Below, in pieces: positions 12,864 to 24,464 of a DNA stretch of 64,000 nt. The position numbers and the translations under genes are program-made. The notes below the pieces were generated by a model. That model made no database searches. It was not told where the DNA came from and saw only the letters and a program-made list of their open reading frames with translations. The DNA comes from Meandrina meandrites. Its lineage: Eukaryota > Cnidaria > Anthozoa > Scleractinia > Meandrinidae. Each line of letters opens with the position of its first letter. Position 1 is the first letter of the stretch. The stretch covers positions 5,955,501 through 6,019,500 of the forward strand of contig OY855906.1 in NCBI GenBank assembly GCA_963693305.1. Reading direction: 5' to 3'.

Positions 12864-13007
12864 CGAACGAACGAACGAACGAACGAACGAACGAACGAAC
12901 GAACGAACGAACGAACGAACGAACGAACGAACGAACGAACGAACGAACGAACGAACGAACGAACGAACGAACGAACGAACGAACGAACGAACGAACGAAT
13001 GAATGAA
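12864..13007. repeat. (GAAC)n microsatellite, about 35 copies
   Basis: An essentially perfect GAAC/CGAA tetranucleotide array of about 140 bp, ending in GAAT variants. One frame through it encodes repeated TNER, but nothing suggests translation. Purity over this length indicates a young, probably length-polymorphic array. Confidence 0.97.
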
Positions 13008-14879
13008 TTTTAATTGATATTAATTAAATAGAATGTTTAATGAAGTGACGAGGAAAGGAGTGAAACTGGCCTCCCCTCACCAAACTCGGAAATGGCCTCG
13101 CCATTTTCCGAGATAAAAACAGTGACGCTGTTCATACATTTTCTTCAATTGATTTTATTTTATTTTTTTCTAACTGGTCATCTCATGCCAGGGATAACAA
13201 ATGAAGTTGACCCACCTCCGACCACCAAAATATAATATTTATATCTTTACTTCGAGGCTTGGTGATTTTGTTTTACATTCTAAGGTATGTTAGGGACTGG
13301 CGCTAGCTACGTTCAATCACATGCCAATTTTCTCAGTGACGTCAACAATCTCTTGTTCACAGCGCGCTTTATTTGGTCAGTTCTGCCCGTCTGATTATTT
13401 GAGAATGCGCAGAGTGTTCATTTTCGATTGTCAGTCAATCAGGGGTGCTGACCAAAGGAAAAGCGGGCTCTGGGGACGTAATGTCTCATAACAGACACAT
13501 ACCCAATCGTATTTACGTGTTTCGGGGACGAGGGAAGACTGAATACGAGGGCTTCCCATAACACCCCGCGCACCTCAGTTCACCTTCGTATCCAATCTTC
13601 TCTCGCCCTAAAAACACGTAAATAGCGACTGGGTACGAGTATGGTCTCATACCTCCCGCCTTGTCGCCTTGTAGGCATTTGTGTGACTTTTTCTGTAGTT
13701 ATTCTTCATGGACTAAGCACGTTTATTTTCAAAACATACTGCACTTCTATTAAAAAACAACAAAGATCTTGTCTTGTCTTGGAGGAATAAACTGGTGCCA
13801 GTTTTGCTTATTTTGGGGCCGTTACAAACCATTTGAATAAATTTGCAAAAATTGTCCGCTAAAGTTTACGATTGTTATGACTAAAGCTTCAAAAGATAGA
13901 CCTCCCCTAAAAAGTATTTTCTGCTGATAACGAGAGACCAATGCTTAATTTTTTGCTAATCGTCAGTAATTTTCTCCGAGTATCTGCATGATTACGACTT
14001 GGCAATTTCATTAATGGTAAAAATAGCGCGCGAGTCACGAGCTTCTGTCGGAAGACTTTTCACGCCTTTGTATTATACCGTTAGTCGAGATTTCAACAAA
14101 ACAAAAGCAAATTAAGCATTTTTTGTTTCGCTATAAATATATAATCCCTTGAAATAACACGTCGTTTATACAAGTGACAATGACTTTGCATAATTCTCCA
14201 AATATTGTATGTATTTCATTAAATGAAACTGTTTATTGGCTGGCAAATAAACTCAAATTACCAGGTTGGAGATTTCAGGCGCCTAAAAGTTGCTGTTCCT
14301 TTTGCACTAACCCCCTTCATGACATACTCCCTGACAGAACAGCTTTTCGGCTTCATTACATTAATGGATATCTTATCAAATAAAACAAAATGCTTCCAAA
14401 AAGGCCGAAACCACTCTAGCTGTTTATAGTGAGAAGGAATGGAATCTGCGCGTCGAGATAATCGCAAGTTATTTACAACTCAGCAAACGATGGGCCTTCC
14501 TGTTTAAATATTCGTTCATTTTGCCCGGTTACCAGAGCGAATTTTCTGGCTGCAAATTATTTTGTGTACCCTTCAAAGCGGTTAAACGTCACGTCTCGAT
14601 TTCTAAAGAAAAGACATTGGTAAAAGCCCTCGATTCATTTTCGCCCAAAGCCAAGCATAAGAAGAGCTGTTAATTGTTTTTATTAAACGACACGTCTTAT
14701 CGTCGAAATAATTTATTTTTGGACAGGTGCACACTCCAAAAAAAAAGCTCCTTGCATAAACTGAAGTGAATTTGCATAATTGTCATCTCTGCACGAAACC
14801 AGCCGCAAAAAGCAACGTTTCGCACGATTACAAATTGAAGCTGAGCGGTATTGACTTCACCGTTAGCTAAAAAAAAAAA
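13008..14879. other. intergenic, contains one hairpin element
   Basis: No convincing gene. A fold-back element occupies 13501-13635 and is listed separately. The remainder is AT-rich with isolated short frames. Confidence 0.4.
13501..13635. repeat. fold-back (hairpin) element
   Basis: Imperfect inverted arms of about 50 bp: 13501-13551, starting ACCCAATCGTATTTACGTG, and 13582-13635, ending CACGTAAATAGCGACTGGGT, separated by about 30 bp. The structure is that of a small fold-back miniature transposon. No clear target duplication. Confidence 0.6.
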
Positions 14880-15722
14880 ATGGCGTACCAAAGGACCGAG
14901 TACGCGGACAAAACACTATTCATGAACTCAATGGCGGATAGAAAACTCAAGATTCAACTGGACTCTATAAACTACCACAGGGACTCGATTGGCAAAGAAA
15001 TAGACCGCGAGAAAAAGAAGATTCAAAAAGAGCTCGCCGAGGCGGAAAATCGGCTGAGTTTGCCGGACGCCTCCTCACCGAGCGACGGTGCAAAGAAACT
15101 ACTTGTAAGCCCTCGCTTGCCGCGACGATATAGTACACCGCAAGTTTTGTTGTCAGCCACAATGTCTTCCCGTGACCTATCCGACATGGATAAACGTTCA
15201 CCCGCAGCTAACAGACGGAGGATTTCTTCCGAGGGGAATTCGGATGTGGGAATGAGAGAACGTTCGTTAATGAGCCCAACACGTCCACTTAGTCCGACTT
15301 CCCAATTTCTCCTTCCTCCATTGAATCAGCCAAGGAGGCAGTCTTTACCGCCTATTGGTGCCGGCGGATCCCTTGTTGCGGCTGATACAACCAGGGACGG
15401 GCTCACTGCAAGCTCACCAGGAACTCGCAGAGGAAGCTGTACTGGAAACAAATCACCCAGAGCTTCGCCGAGCTCTTTAAGCCCGCGAGGGTCGCCCCGA
15501 AAAGGCAGCGCTGCCAACGATGGCGAGCTTGAAGAAGTAGCGAGTAAAGTGAACCGATTTTTACAAAGAATGGACTTGGGTAAACAAGAGGAAGCACCGA
15601 ATATCGACGCCAAAGAGGAAGAAGAAGAATTAACTGATGAGGGAGAAAACGAGTTTATTCATCCCTTGACTGACCGAACTGTTAAAAGAGCGTCGATTTT
15701 TCAGCCTTCAAACTTTGAATAA
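14880..15722 (+). CDS. disordered Ser/Pro/Arg-rich protein, unknown family
   Basis: A single-exon gene of 280 residues starting immediately after a short A run. Residues about 18-58 are charged and heptad-like (KIQLDSINYHRDSIGKEID, KKKIQKELAEAE), suggesting a short coiled coil. Residues about 60-215 are low complexity, with repeated basophilic kinase/14-3-3-like sites (RRYSTP, RRQSLP, RRGSCT) and SP/TP pairs. A second helical patch, EVASKVNRFLQRM, lies near 220, followed by an acidic stretch (KEEEEELTDEGENE) and a final KRASIF. GC content is well above the flanks. I do not recognise the family. The motif pattern suggests a phosphoprotein scaffold or regulator, which is inference only. AATAAA occurs at about 16379. 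Confidence 0.65.
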   Translation: MAYQRTEYADKTLFMNSMADRKLKIQLDSINYHRDSIGKEIDREKKKIQKELAEAENRLSLPDASSPSDGAKKLLVSPRLPRRYSTPQVLLSATMSSRDLSDMDKRSPAANRRRISSEGNSDVGMRERSLMSPTRPLSPTSQFLLPPLNQPRRQSLPPIGAGGSLVAADTTRDGLTASSPGTRRGSCTGNKSPRASPSSLSPRGSPRKGSAANDGELEEVASKVNRFLQRMDLGKQEEAPNIDAKEEEEELTDEGENEFIHPLTDRTVKRASIFQPSNFE

Positions 15723-16976
15723 TAACACTTTCTAAATTTTCAAGCTCTTGGAAACCAAATAGATATTGTATATCTTCAACAAATCCGCGCTGCGAGATAT
15801 TTAAATGAATTTCGTTCGCGTTTCGTAAACATATAGACATTAGAGAGTTTACTTTCTTACTGGGAATGCTAAAAACAATTTCAAAAGGAATTAATCACTG
15901 ACGCATTTCACTCCAGTTGAACACAAGATGACATAATATTGCAATATTGCGGGACAAAGAAAAATTAAGACAATAGTGTACACAAGGAGACAAAAATCCG
16001 GAGATAAAGTTCAGCTTTCCTAAATAGGTACATCTACTTCATACAAATGCGATTGAAAATAAGTATTGCGGGCATACACACAAGATTAATGTTGGCATCT
16101 TCCATATTCGCGCACTAATCTGAATGCCATTTGAATTGAATTCTTATCTTTTTTCCGCGTGCCTTATTTCGTTTCATTTTCTGGGTGAATGCGATATAAA
16201 TATAATGGATTCCTGAAAAAAAGAGAAATATTTATTGTGAAATAAATCTAATATTAGATGAATTTGAAACAGACTGATTAGGTGAATCGAAGCTGGAAGA
16301 AAAAAAATGACAAGCATTATAAGTAATCTTCCCATAAGCTGAATGATCAGTTGGCGGTATTTCAATCAACAGGATGGTAAAATAAACTCTGATGAAGAAT
16401 TACCGCGAGTTACAGGAAATACAAACTGAGCAGGTAGGAGGGAGTCATTGGAATCGGATTAATTTTATACAGACATCTTTCCAACTGCGGCAGATAATGG
16501 CAAACCAAAATTTACTCCCCTGACAATTTAACTTTTTTAAGTGCTATCAACTTCGAATTTAAGATTGCTAACATTTGCAGATAAACACCTGCTTCAAAGA
16601 AAGCTATCTCACAGAATATCCTTTCAGTTCTGCCGGTTCACATTGGAGCTGCCTGTTCAAAATTAAAATCAACATGGACTTCCAAAGACCTTCAAATGGT
16701 TTATTTGAAGCTTTTCCATAGTGAATCAAATTTCTCTAGTTATTTTCCCAACGTATTGATACTCGTTTCAAAAGGGAGTTTTTTTTTAATTTCCACAACC
16801 ACACATTGTTAAGAAATTGATGATCTCGCCCCAAGGACGCAGGAAATTGGGTTGTATTTGATTGTTTGATTTTACAAAGATGTCTGAGAGCATTTAAAGA
16901 GAAAAAAAGAAATGAAGATCGATCAAAAATCAGCAGATGCATGTAAATTTTACCCGCGTCCAAGCAATGGATTAAT
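15723..16976. other. AT-rich DNA between disordered-protein gene and LINE
   Basis: No gene seen. It may hold the 3' UTR of the upstream gene and the 5' UTR of the LINE; the LINE's true 5' end could not be placed. Confidence 0.4.
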
Positions 16977-16988
16977 TTGACGTTAACA

Positions 16989-17933
16989 ATGTGCCTCTCA
17001 TGGCTCCGTTTCTCGGGTCAAATATTATTAACCGTAACGCCTATGGAAGCATTTCTTTCGTCTGTGAAAAGGAAAATTAGATATTCTGACTCTTCGGGAA
17101 GCTCACAGGAGATTTCGCCGGCGGAAAAACGGCTGAAGGAATTTTCTTTTGACCACGCGGACGAGGACGAAGTAATGGCCGCGGAACTTGCAGGTAAAAT
17201 AGACTTAATACTGTCTAAGCTTGAGAAACTGGACACTCTTGAAAAGAAATTGGAAGAAGTATGCTCTACGATGAATAGTCTGAAAGCCTCCGTATCCAGC
17301 TTAGAGAAAGATGTTACTGTGGTCAAAGAGAAACAACGGAGCTTCGATAAGAACATTAAAGACTTAGAAAAGAATGCCGAGTTCGTCAGCAGTCAAATTG
17401 AAAAGCTAAACAATACCGTACAGGAGGAAAAGGAAACGCGTCGTAAGAAAATCAGTGAAGTTCGTAAAGAGATGCTATACCTAGAAACTTATAGCAGAAG
17501 GGAAAACCTTAAATTTGACGGGATTCCCGAGCGCCGAATGCAAGTATTACTGAACGGACAGGAAAGAAGTATGGATGACACGCATGGCCAATTAGTGGAT
17601 TTCTTGCAAAACGTTCTCGAAGTTGAAGATGCTCCAAATATTGAATTTCAACGCGTTCACAGACTAGGGAATCAGCCTAGAAGCGATGGAAGTGGCAGGA
17701 TGATAATCGCACGATTCCTGAGGTACTCAGACCGGGAAAAAGTTATCAGGTGCGCGTATAAATTGAAAGGCACCGATTTCAAAATTTATGAAGACATCCC
17801 TAAGGAACTGCACGACCTTCGCAAACCTCAAATGAAGAAGTTAAAAGATGCCAGAAAGGAAGGAAAGAAAGCGTATTTTAGTAGGTCCGAGCCAGACAAA
17901 CTTTTTATTGACGGAAAATATGTTAAATCGTAA
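16989..17933 (+). CDS. LINE ORF1p (coiled coil plus L1-type RNA-binding domain)
   Basis: Open frame ending at 17933 with candidate starts at 16989 and 17043; the latter (MEAFLSSVKRK) gives a more typical cytosolic N-terminus. A long coiled coil spans about residues 50-160, then YLETYSRRENLKFDGIPE opens an L1 ORF1 RRM-like domain (Transposase_22 type). The C-terminal domain has QRVHRLG and ARFLRYSDREKV. ORF1p binds LINE RNA and forms trimers in the ribonucleoprotein. The frame is intact, in contrast to the deleted ORF2 about 460 bp downstream. Confidence 0.85.
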   Translation: MCLSWLRFSGQILLTVTPMEAFLSSVKRKIRYSDSSGSSQEISPAEKRLKEFSFDHADEDEVMAAELAGKIDLILSKLEKLDTLEKKLEEVCSTMNSLKASVSSLEKDVTVVKEKQRSFDKNIKDLEKNAEFVSSQIEKLNNTVQEEKETRRKKISEVRKEMLYLETYSRRENLKFDGIPERRMQVLLNGQERSMDDTHGQLVDFLQNVLEVEDAPNIEFQRVHRLGNQPRSDGSGRMIIARFLRYSDREKVIRCAYKLKGTDFKIYEDIPKELHDLRKPQMKKLKDARKEGKKAYFSRSEPDKLFIDGKYVKS

Positions 17934-18390
17934 AATCAATATTTGCGAACAATCCAAAATTCTTGTTTATAAGTTTAAGCTGACTTTCGCTACTTTTGAA
18001 TACTAATTTACTCTAATATAGGTGTTACACACGCTTTAACTCCAACAAAGGATACCCGTGAACGTACCATCTAGTTTTTGTTCTCCATCACAAAACGCTA
18101 GACCGAAAGCGTCGATTGCTCAACAGTTAGTTTCTGGAGCGTAAGGTAAGGGTCAATCACGGAGCTTTTATTATCTCGCTCCTTAATTATTGTCATTGTT
18201 TTTTTGTTTTGTATTTGTTTTCTTAGTGCGTGTTCTTTTTTCTTAGTATATAAATGCGGGAACCAACAATCCACTAAGTATTGTAAAACTAAAAGATTAT
18301 CAAAATATTTTGGTTACATAATCAAACAGTCAAATGTGATGTTCGAACAACAACAGGGGAACTTCTTTCCACAGAGGCTAATGATTTTAC

Positions 18391-20292
18391 GTGTTGATCA
18401 TAGGTGAAGCTCAAATTGCTAACGTCAACTTTAAACTAATATCACTGAATGCTCGGGGAATCCGGGACTTTCAAAAGCGTAAAGCTATTTTCTCGTGGAT
18501 AAAAAAACAAAACGCTGATATCGCCTTCTTGCAGGAGACCTATAGCACCCCTTACCTTTTCATTATCGCGCTTGAAATTCTTAATATTTCAATACGTGAA
18601 AATAAAGAAATTATAGGTATCAAAGTAGGCAATGAAGAGATAAAACTTAATGTTTTCGCAGATGATCTTACCACTTTCGTTAAAAATACGAGATCCTTTT
18701 TTTCTCTAAAACAGGTTATTAATAATTTTGGATATATTTCGGGATTAAAACTAAACGAAGAAAAAACAGAGGTATATTGGCTTGGCAGCTTACACAATTC
18801 CCCTGAAGATCTTGGAATAGACAACGTTAACAAGCCAATGAAAATTTTAGGTATATTTTTTACCTACGACTGGCAAAAATTCCAAGAACTTAATTTTGAA
18901 AAAATTATTACCTCTATAAAAAAATCCTTAAATATATGGCAATGGAGAAACTTAACTTTACTTGGCAGAATTCAGATCATCAAAACCTTCGCTATTCCTA
19001 AGTTTATGTTCCGAGCCTCTCAAATCCCTCTCACAAAAGAAATTATCAAGGAGATAAACTCGGTACTTTTTAAATTTGTATGGAAATCTAGAAAAGACAA
19101 AATAAAGCGAAAAACTCTTATCAGTGATTATAAAAATGGAGGATTAAGAATGCCTCACTTAGAAACGCTTATAAAAACCCAAAGAATCATGTGCATGAAA
19201 AAATATTTCGATAGCTATAATAGCACATGGAAGGTGTTTCTCGATAACTACCTTTCAGAATTCGGAGGTTCGTTTCTATTGAAATGCAATCACGATATAA
19301 AATTCCTCCCCAAGACTCTTCCGAGGTTCTATAAAGAATGTCTTAATGAGTGGGCAAGTTACAAAGAAACGCACATTCATACTCCATCGAACGTGTTAAA
19401 TGAAATTATCTGGAATAATAAGTTCATTTGTATAGGTGCAAAACCGCTGTTTAGAAATAGAATAGCCAAGAAAGGCATAATCAAATTATGTGACCTATTG
19501 GATGACACAGGTAAACTAAAGACCTGGGACGTATTACAGAGCAAAAATATTACGATGGCTGAGTATTTTCTTCTTATGAGTGTTTTTGACACAATCCCAT
19601 TAGAATGGAAAAATATTTTGAAACAACAATTACAAATGGCACAAGGTGATGGCAACAATTCTAATGACATTGTTTTCCCTACTACTTCGAGGGTGCTATA
19701 TTGGGATCTTGTTAAGAAATTCGAGACTAACCCAACATCAAAATACAAATATGAAGAGTTGTTTCCAACAACCGATCTGCCATGGCAAGAAATTTATCTT
19801 ATTCCTAGAAACGTAACTGTAGACACCAAAACTAGAGAATTCCAGTTTAAATATTTACATAGAATTGTTTTTACTAATAAAGCCCTTTTTAAAATGGGCA
19901 TAGTTTCTTCATCTCTATGCACGTTCTGTGGGAAGTTTGAGGAATCCCTCAAGCATTTATTTATTCATTGTGAAATTACCTCCAGCTTCTGGCTTTCAGT
20001 AACGGAATGGCTAAAAATTTATTTTACCAACCTTCAAAATTTAAACGCTTCTAATATAACATTTGGGTTTTTTAGAAAAGATTTCCTTTTACTAAATCAT
20101 ATTGTTATCCTTTCCAAGCAAGTAATCTTTCAATGTCGAAATCTTAATATAAAACCATCCCTTTCATTACTGAAAGCCAGGATGAAAACAACCTACGAAT
20201 TGGAGCTCTCCATAGCTAAACAGAATCAAACGTTAGAGATTCACAACAAAAAATGGAAAGAACTGCTCCCTGTTGTTTCAGGACTAGTTTAA
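18391..20292 (+). pseudogene. LINE ORF2 with large in-frame internal deletion
   Basis: The 633-codon frame begins as an APE-type endonuclease (LISLNARG, then AFLQETYS with the conserved Glu near residue 49). At about residue 54 it jumps directly into the reverse transcriptase, PYLFIIALEILN, followed by the catalytic FADD at about 89-92. Most of the endonuclease and the fingers/early palm of the RT are missing, by comparison with L1/Tx1-like proteins of roughly 1,200 residues, yet the frame is kept for another 540 codons. The C-terminal CTFCGKFEESLKHLFIHC is the CCHC-type zinc knuckle. The first codon here is GTG, so the true start is uncertain. The product should lack both enzyme activities. 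The junction is near 18547-18556. Confidence 0.85.
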
Positions 20293-20504
20293 ACAGAAAT
20301 AGTTCTTGCTTTTTTTTTTTTTTTTACAATTAATAGTGAAATACTACCTCGCATTTAATCATGTAATCGATGTTTTTTTTTTGTAATTAGACTTTTTTTG
20401 TTTGCTTGTTTATCTTGTCTTTTGTGTTTTTTAAGTGAAATGTACCTTTTTTTTATATTTTTTCCTTTGTTAAAGAATTGTAAGCGTGTTTGGTAAGTAA
20501 ATAA

Positions 20505-20537
<33 letters not shown>
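20505..20537. repeat. (TA)n tract at LINE 3' end
   Basis: A TATATACATATA... run followed by AAAAAA. It probably represents the simple-repeat tail of the LINE. Confidence 0.85.
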
Positions 20538-20540
20538 AAA

Positions 20541-22105
20541 AAACTAGAGAGTCAGAAAAAAGCTCAAAAAAAAAACAAAAAAAAAAACAAAAAGTGTTTC
20601 CAAGCTTTGACGTAATAACTATCCGAAAATTAAAAAACAATAACGTCAAAAATGTCGCAAGTTGAAAAAAAAAGTCTGTCAATCGCCATCACTCAGTCCA
20701 CTTCAGTAGTTACTAACCTCTATGATTCTTCGTTTTTGTATTAGCCCTCGAAGCTTTGCTTCTCGGGCTAGTATTTGTTTAAAGAACGGCTGTACACAGG
20801 CTAATAGTTCTTAGACAGAAACACTCTGTCGTCTTTATTGTTCACCACTAAATTTTCTTTCGCGCGGCCATTAAAAAAACTAACATCTTGAATTATTTTT
20901 AACTTTTTAGTCAGAAAGAATTGAAAGCCGAAATGTTACAAACGAACCAAAAACCGGACAAGAAACCCACTAAATGCAGATTATTCAGATATTTATTAAA
21001 CTATTTTGTCTGTAGGCCCGCTTGTTTACAAAAAACAATTCACGGACGGGTACTATCCATCCGGGTATTTTCCGCGGGACGGGCGTCCGCTGATAGTGTC
21101 CCTCCGCGGATGAACACTATCGCGTCAGATGATTAATGTAAAAAACTCAGAATCGGAGAAAATTTAGTGGTGAACTATAATTGATCACATGTACTGTAAT
21201 ACAGCATTACCTAATAATCTCCGTTGATAATAATCATTTCGGATAAAAAGTTGAAGATGAGTTACTGCTGGAGAAATGGGGTTACCCCAAGCTTTATGCT
21301 ACAAGCTGTGTAAGCGACCAGCTGCTACTGTTTCAGCGTGTGGTGTTGTCGCTTTCACGACTAGCTGTAGTTTATACGACCACTTTTTCGAATTCGCGAG
21401 GTGGACACTTACGTGATAACTAAACCGGGGAGGGGGAGTGGTGACTAAATTGGGGAAGCAGGGGTGGCGCGAGTGGCGCAGTGATGAGAGCGCTCGCTTC
21501 CTGGGTTCGAATCCCTGACCTGGCGTCGTGAAGCCCATAGAACGTTGTCATTCCCGCCTAGCAAAGTCTGTCATTTTGCCTCGCAAAGTAATCAATTCAA
21601 CCGTGACAACGAACGCGACAACTGAGACCGTTAAGGTGAAGCGAAAAAAAAAATTTCTCACAGCTTGGCTTATATTATAGTTTATGTGTAGTTACATCAT
21701 TATTCATGGTTAGGGGCTTGTTGTCCCCTCTTTTAGGATGTATTAAATGCTACAAAGCAGAAAGGTTTTAAAAGAAAAGCAAGGGACAAAATCACAAAAA
21801 TTTTTATTTGTGACATTTTTAGGTGTTAATTTTCACACCTTCCTGATGGGAAATTGACATTTTTGCCTTCAAATTCGGATTCTATGGTTAAAATTACCTT
21901 TAGATGGTGTTATCAGGAACTCCTTCAAAGTTGATAAATTATTTTAAAATGGCCTCATTTTACACCCATCTGACCCGTATGTACTACCTTAAACGCTCAA
22001 CCTGGTTCTCGTCCTTGCTCGGAGGTTTCTTCTCCGGGTTCTCCGGTTTTCCTGCCTCCACAAAAACCATCATTTCTAAATTCCAATTCGATCTGGGATA
22101 CATGG
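20541..22105. other. intergenic with A-rich tract and SINE head
   Basis: Starts with interrupted A runs (20560-20600), then AT-rich DNA. A palindromic word TCGAAGCTTTGCTTCTCGGG near 20748 and a tRNA-like SINE head at 21462 are the only structures seen. No gene supported. Confidence 0.4.
21462..21529 (+). mobile_element. tRNA-derived SINE head, truncated
   Basis: GGTGGCGCGAGTGGCGCAG and GATGAGAGCGCTCGC resemble the D-arm/A-box region, and GGGTTCGAATCCC is a consensus B box with T-arm. The anticodon-arm region between them is shortened, so this is a defective copy. Confidence 0.6.
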
Positions 22106-22440
22106 CCCGGGGGAGGGGGGGGGACTCCCATATGAAATGGACGGGGATGCTCGTCGGAAATTTTGAATTTAACCCCTAAAAGAGACCAATCTGGGTGTGG
22201 CCGAACGTTATGCAGACCCCTAAAAGAGTAAATATAACGAATCAAAATTCTTTCTTTTTTGTTATTTCTTCGCGTGCAACCCTAAACGACACCTTGACGG
22301 CTAAAAATAATGACATTTTGCCCAGAGCACCCTAAGCGAGACCAAAATCCGAAATTTACACCCCTAAGCTAGACGACGAGCATCCCCGTCCATTTCATAT
22401 GGGAGTCCCCTCCCCCCCCCCCACCCACCCCCACCCCGGG
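22106..22440. mobile_element. G/C-tract MITE inserted in a SINE tail
   Basis: The termini are inverted repeats of about 45-50 bp: a CCCGGGG-type G run, then ACTCCCATATGAAATGG, then GGGGATGCTCGTC, mirrored at 22372-22440. The flank ATACATGG is duplicated (22098-22105 and 22441-22448); the duplication could be read as up to 14 bp because the CCC/GGG ends are ambiguous. Sequence after the right copy continues as the SINE tail also found at 11771. Confidence 0.8.
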
Positions 22441-22500
22441 ATACATGGCCCCACAAGCTTCTTTCTAGCTTTAAACACAACCGTGTCTGAACAAAGGTAA
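22441..22500 (+). repeat. SINE tail fragment
   Basis: Matches the tail of the SINE at 11771-11835 (GGCCCC, AAGCTT, TAGCTTTAAA, CCGTGT). The MITE at 22106-22440 split it. Confidence 0.55.
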
Positions 22501-23520
22501 TTTTTTTTATTATTATTTTAACCTGTATTCTGCCACGTGGGAACGAGGGTCTAATCAAGATAAAATGAATTTAGCGGCAAGATATAACGTAGCTTTCTTC
22601 TCGACTAATTCCAACAACGTTGCCAAACGAAAAAGAGAAATGAAAAGAGGCAAATAAGAATTAATTAGCTTGCGTCATTCACAGGAAACTCCTGCAGCAT
22701 GCGAAGAATTATACTACAAGCAGTGATGGAAAAATCCAAAACCTGAGTGCTGACTGCTCTGAGAATTTATTTATTAAAAATACAATAATGTAGTTTGACT
22801 GTGCCGATATTAACCCCTAGTGGCCTTTTTTTATATTTACTTTTTTTCAATAACGTCATTGCAAATAGGCGTATAAAAAGATATATAAACCCAAACATTG
22901 CATAATTTGCATTTTAGGTTTGAAGCTTCAATAGATTGTGTTCCATCGAAAATGAACTCAAAATTTACGATTTTCTCAAATTTCGTTTTTCCACCGAGAT
23001 ATAAATCGGAAGTGTAACAAATGAAAACATACCGGAGTATGACCTTAGCTATCGTGTTCATAAAGCAAGTCTTCAAATTAACTTCAGAAGGAAATATTTT
23101 ATTTCGATATTTACAGCGGTCATATTACAAGTAACAAGGCAACGAAATCCTATTGGCGGGTACCCTCGATCCACCCTATAACAAAAGCAGAAGGATAGCT
23201 TTGGTCAATACTGGAAGACAATCCTATTTGTTATGTTTGCGTTAACCGTGTTTTTTTTTGGGGGGGGAGAGTGACTCCAGAATTTGCAACAAGTTTAGTT
23301 CGCTTGCAGGTAGAGGCATGACATCACTTATGACAATGGGATGCGAATAATTGGCCCAGTAGTCTGCAGTTTAGGCATTCTGGTTTTATTTTTGTACCTC
23401 TTTCAGAGGAAAACTTTTTTGTCAAGTTCGGTCGAAGCACATGGTTAGCCTGTGTAGCAGACCTTCGCACATCACAGGAACTACAATCTTTGACAAAATT
23501 CGTTGATACACCAACCCCCA

Positions 23521-23533
23521 CCACCCCCCCCCC

Positions 23534-23591
<58 letters not shown>
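23521..23591. repeat. poly-C followed by (CA)n microsatellite
   Basis: A run of about 14 C and then about 28 CA dinucleotides. It creates long spurious open frames on the minus strand. Confidence 0.97.
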
Positions 23592-23592
<1 letters not shown>

Positions 23593-24254
23593 CTTTCCAA
23601 TGTTGGATACCGCAATGTGGCGGAACTCCTTGTGCATTCCGTTTCAGTTTGTAAGCAAAAATAGACAGCAATCGTACGCATTAATTTTTGCATGCTACGC
23701 AACATTGAAAAGGGGGAGAGAGGGGGGGGGGAGGGTCATAAATATTTCAATGTTTCAAGTGATAAAAAAACAGTAAATGTACCAAGATTTTGACACTGAT
23801 TGTAGGTAACAAACAAGTTGTTTTTATGTTACATTAGTGGCATTTCAAGTGAAAAGCTTTTCTCTGAGATCCAATCAATGACAATAGACCAAGGCCATGA
23901 GAAGACAAGGGAAACCGAAAACTAGTTCGAGAAAAACCTGTATATTAGAACAAGACAAACCTGTATTGAAGTCCAGGCTTCCTATCTATGTGTGCTGTGC
24001 GTGGTATAGCTGCCACTGGAACCTACAGTAAACGCAGCAAAGCAAAACAGTAAGATTTCCACAAAAGTTAAATCGTCAAGATAGCAAGTATACCAACTGC
24101 CGTTTTAATGGAATCAAAACAGTAGGAATTTAAAATTGTTTTCTTTGTTCAAGTTGCTAGCTGATGTTTGTCGACTTCAAAACCAAAAGTTAGAACTTCT
24201 TTGAACTCAACTCAAAATTCAGTCTTTCAGTTTTCTGTTGCTAATTTCCATTTT

Positions 24255-24440
24255 TGTAAAGGGGCTTTGTCATGGATTTTACCGATTTTTTTTATAGCCA
24301 AAATATGTATTTGTGTCGCAAGAAACCTAAAAATTATGGTCCATTTTCATTAAAAATTGCTCTATGAGAGCACTGTAACTGTCAACGAGCATCTTTGGCT
24401 GGGGATGGCTCGGATTGAAATGGATTACAACTTGAAAAAA
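24255..24440 (+). repeat. diverged copy of the TTAA-type MITE at 26327
   Basis: Starts GTAAAGGGGCTTTGTCATGG and tracks the first half of the 26327 element (ATATTTGTGTCG-like words, GGTCCATTTT, GAGCAC, AATGGATTACAACTTG). The right end is missing. Confidence 0.6.
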
Positions 24441-24464
24441 TTAAGGCTTAACTTTTGAGTGTGC

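Larger units (their letters stand above)
16977..20540 (+). mobile_element. L1/Tx1-like non-LTR retrotransposon, internally deleted
   Basis: ORF1, a spacer of about 460 bp, a deleted ORF2, a T-rich 3' UTR and a terminal TA-repeat make up one LINE copy. A matching target duplication was not found: AGAGAGT after the tail recurs near 15843, but that short match could be chance. The 5' boundary is therefore approximate. Confidence 0.75.

Noticed and set aside
12748..13002. Frame encoding repeated TNER
   Set aside because: It is the GAAC microsatellite read in one phase.
23324..23705. CV-repeat frames on the minus strand
   Set aside because: Translation of the CA microsatellite and poly-C tract.
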